A DNA stretch of 64,000 bases from the NCBI GenBank assembly GCA_943789335.1, contig CALSTS010000004.1, positions 1-64,000 of the forward strand, given 5' to 3'. This document shows positions 20,279 to 27,235 of the stretch, one piece after another; the stretch's first letter is position 1, and each line of letters begins with the position of its first letter. Origin of the DNA: an uncultured Pseudomonadales bacterium. GTDB taxonomy: Bacteria > Pseudomonadota > Gammaproteobacteria > Pseudomonadales > Pseudohongiellaceae. The notes beneath the pieces were generated by a model. It searched no databases. It was not told the DNA's origin and saw nothing but the letters and a program-made list of their open reading frames with translations. The translations under genes were made by a program, and so were the position numbers.

Positions 20279-20323
20279 CTTCGAACCAGTTGGTCGGAAG
20301 TTCAAATCTCTCCGGGCGCCATT
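20279..20323 (+). pseudogene. 3'-half fragment of tRNA-Arg(TCG)
   Basis: CTTCGAACCAGTTGGTCGG is identical to the intact tRNA-Arg from the anticodon loop onward; the T-arm continues with three substitutions, and the end reads GGGCGCCA with two bases lost before CCA. The match starts exactly at the anticodon loop and has no acceptor or D-arm upstream. It is on the plus strand, opposite to the intact tRNA at 4683. The start at the anticodon loop is where tyrosine-integrase attachment sites often begin, but no integrase is in the window. Confidence 0.8.
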
Positions 20324-20534
20324 TTTACCCTATAAAACAAAAAGCTATTTTTTTATATAGTATGATAGGTCAGTAACTTTTCCCCATAGATAAATGAATT
20401 TTTCCACAACCTTGAGAGCTTCTTCTTTTCATGTCAAACCAGGCTTATATAGAAAAATAGAGCAAACGCTGATCCGTATATAAAAACGGTTCGTAAATTA
20501 TAAAAATGATCTAAAACCTAATAATTCCAAATTT

Positions 20535-20759
20535 ATGATGAATTTTCTAAGTGTTTCCCAATTGAGTAATGTTAAAAAAGGATTTGTAATTTTGGGTATA
20601 TTCCTTTTAGTACTCTCTGTGTTGATATCTTTATTTGTCCTAACTGGATTATTCGATTTAAATCATTTTGAAGTCTTAGGTCACTCTGGACTTCGTAGTA
20701 TTGCGGCAATTGCAGTTTTAGGCTGCATACTCGCTGCAATTGGATACAACGATATATAA
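20535..20759 (+). CDS. Small membrane protein, first of three
   Basis: A 74-residue protein with two hydrophobic segments: FVILGIFLLVLSVLISLFVL (about residues 17-36) and SIAAIAVLGCILAAIGY (about 54-70). I do not recognise a family. It may start at the second codon, as the frame opens ATG ATG. The next small gene begins 13 bases after its stop with a clear ribosome site, so the three small genes probably form one transcript. Confidence 0.6.
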   Translation: MMNFLSVSQLSNVKKGFVILGIFLLVLSVLISLFVLTGLFDLNHFEVLGHSGLRSIAAIAVLGCILAAIGYNDI

Positions 20760-20772
20760 CGGGAGTATTACT

Positions 20773-20952
20773 ATGTTTAAGCAGTCTGATTTTTTCATTC
20801 TTTTGGCAGTAGCTATTTCTTTCGCGGTATCGGCCTTTCTCTGGTTCACAGGGCAACAAGAAGAAGGCCTCTTTACCGCATTGTGGGTGCCTTCAATATT
20901 ATGTTTTGGAATTTATTTCAAACTTATGGCACTCATGGGAGGCAAGCAATGA
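20773..20952 (+). CDS. Small membrane protein, second of three
   Basis: A 59-residue protein starting MFKQSDFFILLAVAISFAVS. The ATG at 20773 is preceded by GGGAG at good spacing, which supports this start over an earlier in-frame codon. Two membrane segments are visible (residues 8-25 and 35-52). Family unknown. Its TGA overlaps the ATG of the third gene (ATGA), a sign of coupled translation and therefore of a real gene despite the small size. Confidence 0.6.
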   Translation: MFKQSDFFILLAVAISFAVSAFLWFTGQQEEGLFTALWVPSILCFGIYFKLMALMGGKQ

Positions 20953-21107
20953 ATACTATGACTTTGGCTTATATTGCAATAGCCGTTTTCATGCTAATGT
21001 TGATTGGACTTTTTCTGTCTGTTCGTGAATTTCTTAGAATTAGTGATGATCCATCTCAATTCGTGGGTGTAAAATCAGATCAAAAAAAATCATATAGTGA
21101 TCAATAA
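20949..21107 (+). CDS. Small membrane protein, third of three
   Basis: A 52-residue protein, MNTMTLAYIAIAVFMLMLIG at its start, with one membrane helix (about residues 5-25) and a charged C-terminal tail rich in lysine, serine and aspartate. The overlapping ATGA junction with the preceding gene and the ordered one-helix layout support it. Family unknown; it may be an accessory subunit or a membrane regulator working with the other two. Confidence 0.55.
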   Translation: MNTMTLAYIAIAVFMLMLIGLFLSVREFLRISDDPSQFVGVKSDQKKSYSDQ

Positions 21108-21444
21108 ATCAATACACTAACAGCTCAGGGTGTTGCTTAGATAAAAGAACTCATTATTGATTGTTCTGATTATTTTTGCGCAAATATACTTATTTTCTCT
21201 TTACAGGGCACTAACTAAGTTCAATTGGATAAAACGGATGAGAGGGTAGTAATAATGTATTTTATCTACTTAATGCTCCTATCCTGGTCGAAAAGAGACC
21301 GGTCAGCATGTCCGCTTCTGGCCGAAAGCCGACATTGAAAATCTAGTTGAACGACGGTTCAAATAATTTTCGATTAGAAAATCAACACTACATCGATTGC
21401 AAAATCTATTAACTCCACCTTAAAAATTACAGATGAAAGTGCTG
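21108..21444. other. 337-base intergenic region
   Basis: It lies between the small membrane-protein genes and the convergent exported hydrolase. Apart from the palindromic repeat at 21308-21335 I see no gene and no clear terminator. Confidence 0.6.
21308..21335. repeat. Palindromic repeat copy 4
   Basis: ATGTCCGCTT and AAAGCCGACAT face each other across CTGGCCG, giving a near-perfect 10-base stem with one mismatch. This is the most typical form of the family in the window. Confidence 0.6.
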
Positions 21445-22872
21445 CTAGTCTGCTGAGCATTGCCTGTTGATTTCTGAAGACTCCACTTCTACATCCAACT
21501 TAAGCAGATCACATGCATCGAAAGCTCGAGCAAAGGGTTCCGGTTGATAAGTTATAAATCTTGCTGGACCAATATCTAAAGCTTCAGCCTGACTATTAAG
21601 CGTGAACGGGTTAGTGCTCATACCCCATTCACCTGTGTTAACCCGTTGTACAAGTGTATTAATTGCTGCAATCGATTCTGCAGGAGAAAAAGCACAGTGA
21701 CCCGCAGAATTTACGTAAACCTGACGTAAAAGGGCTGCACTTCCTGCCTGATTTACCGTTTCCTGAAAAGCATGCAGTGAAGAAACCGTAGAAATGTTAT
21801 CGCCTATATTGTTCAGAGTTAGAACTGGAATAGTTAGCCCTCCATCCCATACTTGTGGAGCAATCCAGGTTAAGGCCTGCAGATCTGCTGAAACTCTAGG
21901 CGCTTGTTCAAGCTTGTCTAAATCGATATTAATGTCGAGACCCGCCTGCCGATATAATTCATAAACAATATCGGAATTTCGCAAGCCTCGCAGGATTTCA
22001 CGATAATTAACCCCAGCATTAAACGAGATTCTCCCCCCGCTGCGTCGATTTATTTCATTCCTACTGCTCATCGCCTGCCCAACGGTAGGCAATGGTGAAC
22101 CTGCCAAGCTATCGTACAAGCCATCCTGCAAGGCTGTAAGATCGGAGGAGGCTGGTTGTTGTTTAGACGCATCTGACCAGGTTGGTAACTGTGCGATGAC
22201 AGCCGCGAGTGCAATTCTTGCTCTGCCTTCAGGCCTTGTCTGTGCCGCAGCAAGCATCTCCAGCCAGGCGGGCCGAGTCGTGGTTGCGAAATCATCAGGA
22301 ATATCTAACACCTTCAGCTCAGAGTTAGTTTCGGCAAGTAAAGTCTTGGCTATAAAAAGCGCATCAAACTTGCCATTCCAGATAGCTACAGCTCCCCCTA
22401 AACCACCACAAGCCAGCAAGGCACCATCAAAACGATCAGCATATTTATGAACGATTGCCGCGCCTGAATGCGCTCCAAGAGAGCGTCCATATAGAAGAGT
22501 CTGTCTAGGGCTGCCGTGTAATTGATTGTATATGTCCAATGTCGATAGATGATTACTGGCTGATGCTTCTACATCCCAGCCTGTAACAATTCGTGTAACC
22601 CCTGCCATTGCATAACCCAGGGAAAGCAAGGCCTGTGATTCCTGAGATTGGTATTGACGTGCGGCATAATCAAGACCGATGAGCAATGTTCCATTAAAAT
22701 TATCCGGATAATCAATACGATAAGCAGTCCCGTCTGTAAGCGCACCAGTATTTGTAGTTATAACAGAGGTATTTACCTGAATTTCCGGTTGAGCATAACT
22801 TAGCGTTACGAGCAGGCAGCCAATCCATAATATAAAGAAGTTATGTAGTATTCGTTTAAGTTTCATATTCAC
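21445..22872 (-). CDS. Exported alpha/beta-hydrolase
   Basis: A 475-residue protein with a signal peptide (residues 1-27, ending SYA). The nucleophile elbow is GRSLG (S131) in TLLYGRSLGAHSGAA. A late NSAGHCAFSP segment near residue 393 supplies the probable catalytic histidine and a cysteine. DGALLACGG after the elbow and TLNNIGDNISTV before the histidine fit the fold. It should act in the periplasm or outside on an ester, amide or peptide bond; the substrate is unknown. It stands alone, convergent with the genes on its left and divergent from the TRAP operon. Confidence 0.75.
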   Translation of the reverse strand: MNMKLKRILHNFFILWIGCLLVTLSYAQPEIQVNTSVITTNTGALTDGTAYRIDYPDNFNGTLLIGLDYAARQYQSQESQALLSLGYAMAGVTRIVTGWDVEASASNHLSTLDIYNQLHGSPRQTLLYGRSLGAHSGAAIVHKYADRFDGALLACGGLGGAVAIWNGKFDALFIAKTLLAETNSELKVLDIPDDFATTTRPAWLEMLAAAQTRPEGRARIALAAVIAQLPTWSDASKQQPASSDLTALQDGLYDSLAGSPLPTVGQAMSSRNEINRRSGGRISFNAGVNYREILRGLRNSDIVYELYRQAGLDINIDLDKLEQAPRVSADLQALTWIAPQVWDGGLTIPVLTLNNIGDNISTVSSLHAFQETVNQAGSAALLRQVYVNSAGHCAFSPAESIAAINTLVQRVNTGEWGMSTNPFTLNSQAEALDIGPARFITYQPEPFARAFDACDLLKLDVEVESSEINRQCSAD

Positions 22873-22912
22873 ACCCAGACCTTAATAGTAGAATATAGCA
22901 AACTTTTCTTTC

Positions 22913-22940
22913 AAGTCTGCTATCTATCCAAATCGGACAA
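22913..22940. repeat. Palindromic repeat copy 5
   Basis: AAGTCTGCT and AAATCGGAC around ATCTATCC: the spacer resembles that of copy 3, while the arms are degenerate. It lies in the divergent gap between the hydrolase and the TRAP operon. Confidence 0.45.
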
Positions 22941-23079
22941 TAGCTTGACCTAATCACACATTAGCCAAATAATGATCTAAAAATATAAGAATATGTTTAG
23001 AGCTTCCAATTATACTCACGGAATGCGCTCTGGCTGAGTTCTAATTATTCCTAACCAAAAGCCTGTAGATGGGGTGGCA

Positions 23080-23583
23080 ATGAAATCGCAAGATGATATT
23101 TCCGAAAAACGGCTAGAGCCGGCCAAATTATTTTCTACCACAGAGCTCATATTTCTTTTTATTGGCTCTTTCGGCCTAGCGTTTGCCGTGTTAACAGACA
23201 CAATAGCTGTAATAGGTCGACATTTGAATATTGCCTTATTGGGTTCTATCGAAATTGTTCAGGCTTCTATTGTTCTGCTGGCATCAGGGGCCATTGTTGC
23301 CGCTACAAAACACGGCAATCATGCAAGAGTCCGAATTTTAACCGATAGGCTGAACCCAGCACTTTCTGCCAGACTAAATTATTTCACTGCTCTTATCAGC
23401 ACTATCTACTCTCTCTTAATGGCGGTTGGCTGTGCTTGGGTTATTTGGGAAGTTTGGACTGAACACGAGCGCTCGGAAATACTTCATATTCCACTGGCTT
23501 GGTTACGATTATTGTTATTGGTTGCGCTGGTTTCAGTTAGCGCTTATTTTTTGTGCAGCCGTTTTGGAGTAAGTAAAAAATGA
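23080..23583 (+). CDS. TRAP transporter small permease (DctQ type)
   Basis: A four-helix inner-membrane protein, 167 residues from ATG 23080 (GTG at 23074 is possible; GGGG fits the ATG better). Helices are near residues 23-43, 50-75, 98-120 and 135-155. The second holds the cytoplasmic-side basic segment KHGNHARVRILTDRL typical of DctQ. The 3' end overlaps the large permease by an ATGA junction. It starts a five-gene operon that ends with CoA-transferase and HgdAB-like genes. Confidence 0.85.
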   Translation: MKSQDDISEKRLEPAKLFSTTELIFLFIGSFGLAFAVLTDTIAVIGRHLNIALLGSIEIVQASIVLLASGAIVAATKHGNHARVRILTDRLNPALSARLNYFTALISTIYSLLMAVGCAWVIWEVWTEHERSEILHIPLAWLRLLLLVALVSVSAYFLCSRFGVSKK

Positions 23584-24884
23584 GCCCAGAGCTAATTGGC
23601 GTTTTGGGTCTTATCACGCTCCTGGTAGTAATCACCATGGGCGTTCCCATAGGTATTGCTCTAGGCCTAGTGGGCTTAGCAGGGATTGCGATCATCATTA
23701 GCCCCGAGGCTGCACTGATAAAAATTGGAGTGGTAAGTTTTGATGTTGTCAGTAGATATGATCTGGGCGTATTGCCACTATTCTTACTGATGGCCCATTT
23801 GTGTTTTGCTGCAGGAGCCAGTCGAGATTTCTTTGATGTCGCTGCACGCTTTATAGGCCACCGGCGTGGCGGTTTAGCCTTAGCATCAGTTGCTGGTTGC
23901 GCGGGGTTTGGGGCTATTAGTGGCTCAAGTTTAGCTACGGTAGCGACAGTCGGTTCTGCCGCCTTACCCGAAATGCGCAAAGCAGGTTATGACCCGGGGT
24001 TTGCCTGCGGGGCATTAGCGGCTGGCGGCACATTGGGTGCCCTTATCCCGCCGTCTGGCGCGCTTATTGTGTTCGGTATTATTGCTGAACAATCGATAGG
24101 CAGATTATTTGCCGCAGCGATTGTGCCCGGCCTTACTCAAGCCATGTTTTACATGTTTGCGATCTCTGTGCTTTGTTATTTTAGACCTGCGCTTGCTCCG
24201 TCAAGCAAGCGTGTCGGTATGCGAGATCGCTTGGCGAGTTTAGTAAAAATAATTGATATATTCTTTTTAGTTGTGCTTGTAATTGGAGGTCTAACGATCG
24301 GTTGGTTTACCCCAACGGAAGCGGCGTCTGTAGGTGTCGCTTTAGCCTTGGTATTATGCGCAATTCGCGGCGCCTTACATGTTTCGGTTTTAGTCAAAGC
24401 CTTTGTAGAAACCCTGCGAACTAGCGGTATGATCTACCTGATTATTATTGGGGCGATGCTATTTGCGACTTTTATCAGTATCACAGGCATTGCTGAATTC
24501 ATGTCTAATCTGGTTCTAGACCTGGATGCGGGACCCGTCACAGCCGTTATTGTTATGGCGATTCTATTCCTAGTGTTGGGTTCATTTCTCGACGGCCTAG
24601 CACTCATGCTGCTGGTAACTCCCATATTCCTGCCTATTGCTGTCGAGCTAGGATACAGCCCCATATGGTTTGGCATTTTCTTGGTGCGCGCAATGGAAGT
24701 GGGATTTATTTTGCCACCGCTCGGACTGAATGCATATATCATTCATGGTATTGCAAAAGACATTGAGCTAAGCGCTATTTTTAAGGGAATAGGGCCTTTT
24801 CTTATAGCCGATGTTTTACATCTGGGTTTGATCATAGCGCTACCGGTCATGGTTTTATGGTTGCCTAGTGTAGTGGGAGTGTAA
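23580..24884 (+). CDS. TRAP transporter large permease (DctM type)
   Basis: A 434-residue transport subunit with about twelve membrane segments. DctM landmarks are GVPIGIALGLVGLAGI near the start, GCAGFGAISGSSLATVATVGS, EMRKAGYDPGFACGALAAGGTLGALIPPS, and WFTPTEAASVG in the second half. It uses the sodium gradient together with DctQ and the binding protein downstream. Coupled by overlap to the small permease and followed two bases later by the binding protein. Confidence 0.93.
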   Translation: MSPELIGVLGLITLLVVITMGVPIGIALGLVGLAGIAIIISPEAALIKIGVVSFDVVSRYDLGVLPLFLLMAHLCFAAGASRDFFDVAARFIGHRRGGLALASVAGCAGFGAISGSSLATVATVGSAALPEMRKAGYDPGFACGALAAGGTLGALIPPSGALIVFGIIAEQSIGRLFAAAIVPGLTQAMFYMFAISVLCYFRPALAPSSKRVGMRDRLASLVKIIDIFFLVVLVIGGLTIGWFTPTEAASVGVALALVLCAIRGALHVSVLVKAFVETLRTSGMIYLIIIGAMLFATFISITGIAEFMSNLVLDLDAGPVTAVIVMAILFLVLGSFLDGLALMLLVTPIFLPIAVELGYSPIWFGIFLVRAMEVGFILPPLGLNAYIIHGIAKDIELSAIFKGIGPFLIADVLHLGLIIALPVMVLWLPSVVGV

Positions 24885-24886
24885 AA

Positions 24887-25939
24887 ATGCGTATATACCT
24901 TTTCTTCTTCACTGTTTTATTAGCTGGCATTCTAGTGGGCTGTTCATCAGATGATAACTCTGTTGATGCTGAATACCTCTTGACCTATGCAACGCCTTAC
25001 CCTTCTAGCCATCCTTTTAGTTTGGCGGACCAGGAATGGATGAATGCGGTTGTTGCACAAAGCCAAGGTCGCATAGCATTTAAACCTTACTGGGGCGGTC
25101 CTGTTCTTAATTCAGATATGAGCATGCTAGAGATTCGCCATGGTGTTGCCGATATCGGGCTGATCTCGCCTATTTATGTCAAAGGCGGAACTCACTTAAT
25201 TCGCGCACAAGCTGGCTTTTATGGCGGGGTAAGATCTATTGAAGACCAGGTCTCTGTTTATAACTGTTTAGCCGAAGCCTTCCCGCAGTTTGACCGGGAG
25301 TTGGAAGGCCTTGTTGTATTAGCCGTACAGGGTGGCAACTTGCCTGCGATAATTACACGGGATAAACCAATTACCTCACTCGAAGACTTTAGAGGGATGC
25401 GACTACGAGCACCTTCTGAAACGGTTGAAGTTCTGCGTCAGCTGGGTGCCGATCCAGTCACTATGCCTATGGGTGAAGTTTATTCCGCTCTGGCCAAAGG
25501 GGTAATTGATGGCGTTGTTGCTCCAGGCGATGCCATTTATAGCATGCGTTTCTCAGAGGTTGCCAATCACTTCACGAATATTCAATTTAGTCGTGGTGGT
25601 TATCCGGCGCGCGCTATGTCTGAAATAACATGGAACAACTTACCGCCTGAGCTACAGGAAATTATCATTGGAAATCGCGAAATCTGGGAAGAAGCTTTAT
25701 CGAGGCTACTTATAATAGCCAAGACACGTGGACTTGAGTTTGGCCAAGAAAATGGCATGCAGTTTCACGACTTCCCCTATCAGGATCAACTGGAATTTGA
25801 TCAGTTATACAACACAGCTGCATTACAACAAGCCTTATCTATTGCCGATATAGGAATTGATGCTGAGCCGGTTTTTCGATCTGCACAGCAAATCTTAGCG
25901 GCGGGATCTCCTATAGATTGCGCGCTAGGCTCCCTATAA
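24887..25939 (+). CDS. TRAP transporter substrate-binding lipoprotein (DctP type)
   Basis: A 350-residue periplasmic receptor. The signal peptide ends with a lipobox (LVGC, C19), so it is membrane-anchored, whereas many DctP proteins are free. Family segments: GVADIGLISPIYVKGGTHL, LRAPSETVEVLRQLGADPVTMPMGEVYSALAKGVIDGVVAPG and WNNLPPELQEII. The arginine in MRLRAPS is the residue that, in characterised DctP proteins, binds the ligand carboxylate. The ligand should be an organic acid; the neighbours suggest one that is then converted to a CoA ester. Confidence 0.9.
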   Translation: MRIYLFFFTVLLAGILVGCSSDDNSVDAEYLLTYATPYPSSHPFSLADQEWMNAVVAQSQGRIAFKPYWGGPVLNSDMSMLEIRHGVADIGLISPIYVKGGTHLIRAQAGFYGGVRSIEDQVSVYNCLAEAFPQFDRELEGLVVLAVQGGNLPAIITRDKPITSLEDFRGMRLRAPSETVEVLRQLGADPVTMPMGEVYSALAKGVIDGVVAPGDAIYSMRFSEVANHFTNIQFSRGGYPARAMSEITWNNLPPELQEIIIGNREIWEEALSRLLIIAKTRGLEFGQENGMQFHDFPYQDQLEFDQLYNTAALQQALSIADIGIDAEPVFRSAQQILAAGSPIDCALGSL

Positions 25940-25981
25940 ATTTTTTCACGAACGATACATAAAATTAACTTGGGAAAAATA

Positions 25982-27235
25982 ATGAACACAGAAGTAGCAA
26001 ACCCCGAGCGCCCATTGGAAGGTCTACGGGTTGTTGATCTCACTCGTGCTTTAGCTGGTCCATACGCCACCTTGCTGCTAGCCGGTTTAGGCGCCGAAGT
26101 GGTTAAAATCGAAGATCCCCGTGGTGGCGATTTAGCGCGGGAAAACAGCCCTTATATCGGCCGAGATGGTGTGGTTGTTGAACAAAAATATGAAGACGAT
26201 GTGTCTGTTTCTCACCTGACTCGCTCTCGAGGTAAACATGGCATCTCACTGGATTTAAAGCAGCCAGAAGCTAAGCAGATATTTTTCGATCTTGTAAAAA
26301 CTGCCGATATCGTAGTGGAGAATTTTACATCTGGCACTGCCGACAGGTTGGGTGTTGGCTACGATGCATCAAAACGAGAGAATCCAGGCATTATTTATTG
26401 CTCTTTAAGTGGTTTTGGTGCGACCTCTGCTAAGGGAGATAAAGCAATGGATATTATTATTCAAGCGCTGTCTGGGGCAATGTATACCAGCGGTGCTGCC
26501 AATGAACCTCCAGTTCGAATCGGTATACCGATCGCGGATATGTTGGCTCCAGTATTTGCTGTTATCGGAATTTTATCCGCGTTGGAACAACGCCATAGAA
26601 CCGGTAATGGGCAGCAGGTCGACGTTTCGATGTTAGGGGCTTTAACCTCTTTTGTATCAATTGAAAACTGGGCGGCTATGGAAGCTGCCGGTATGGAAGC
26701 GCGCACAGGGTTAACCGTGCAACGTCTATCTCCATTTGGCGTGTTCGAATGTTCGGATGGATATGTGGCACTGGTTGCTGTGCATGAAAAGCTCGCAAAA
26801 GGACTGTTTAACGCGATGCAACGACCTGAGCTCATTGACGACCCACGCTTTGCCACTAGAGATTTGCGCGTGGCCAATGCTGCCATATTGGAAACCATAA
26901 TTACCGACTGGTCAAAAACAATTAAGACCCAAACAGTGGTCAATAAGTTAGAAGCGGAAGGTGTGCCCGTTGCCCCAGTGCGTCATCCCGAGGAAGCTAT
27001 GCGGGACTCGCGTGTTACTTCTCGCAATGAGACCGCGCCAGTTGTACATCCCAATTATGAACCCAAGGTGGATATGCATACGGCAGGTATTCCAATTAAC
27101 TTTTCCGATGCAAGAACGGGCTTTGATGACGTAATTCCCATCATGGTTGGTGAGCACAACGATTATATTTTGCGGGAAAAATTGGGTTATTCAGTGGAAA
27201 AAATAGCCGAGCTCCGGGGTAAAGGGGTTATTTAA
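25982..27235 (+). CDS. CaiB/BaiF family (type III) CoA-transferase
   Basis: A 417-residue enzyme moving CoA from one acyl-CoA to a free acid. It starts LEGLRVVDLTRALAGPYATLLLAGLGAEVVKIEDP and has RSRGKHGISLDLK, VENFTSGTADRLGVGYD and IYCSLSGFG. The expected catalytic aspartate lies in KAMDIIIQALSG. ATG 25982 is used; a TTG twelve bases earlier is less likely. The stop overlaps the start of the next gene (TAATG). Placed behind a TRAP importer and before an HgdAB-like protein, it probably activates the imported acid or recycles CoA from the product. Confidence 0.92.
   Translation: MNTEVANPERPLEGLRVVDLTRALAGPYATLLLAGLGAEVVKIEDPRGGDLARENSPYIGRDGVVVEQKYEDDVSVSHLTRSRGKHGISLDLKQPEAKQIFFDLVKTADIVVENFTSGTADRLGVGYDASKRENPGIIYCSLSGFGATSAKGDKAMDIIIQALSGAMYTSGAANEPPVRIGIPIADMLAPVFAVIGILSALEQRHRTGNGQQVDVSMLGALTSFVSIENWAAMEAAGMEARTGLTVQRLSPFGVFECSDGYVALVAVHEKLAKGLFNAMQRPELIDDPRFATRDLRVANAAILETIITDWSKTIKTQTVVNKLEAEGVPVAPVRHPEEAMRDSRVTSRNETAPVVHPNYEPKVDMHTAGIPINFSDARTGFDDVIPIMVGEHNDYILREKLGYSVEKIAELRGKGVI

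Larger units (their letters stand above)
20006..20534. other. 529-base intergenic region with palindrome and tRNA fragment
   Basis: No coding frame is convincing here. The region is strongly AT-rich and holds a palindromic repeat (20119-20147) and the 3' half of a tRNA-Arg (20279-20323), described separately. The stretch 20340-20534 shows only AT-rich sequence, presumably with the promoter of the small membrane-protein genes that follow. Confidence 0.7.

Noticed and set aside
23537..23980. Minus-strand frame opposite dctM
   Set aside because: Lysine-, proline- and alanine-rich translation typical of the antisense of membrane protein genes.
26461..26943. Minus-strand 160-codon frame opposite the CoA-transferase
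   Set aside because: No conserved motif and no start signal; fully inside a recognised gene.
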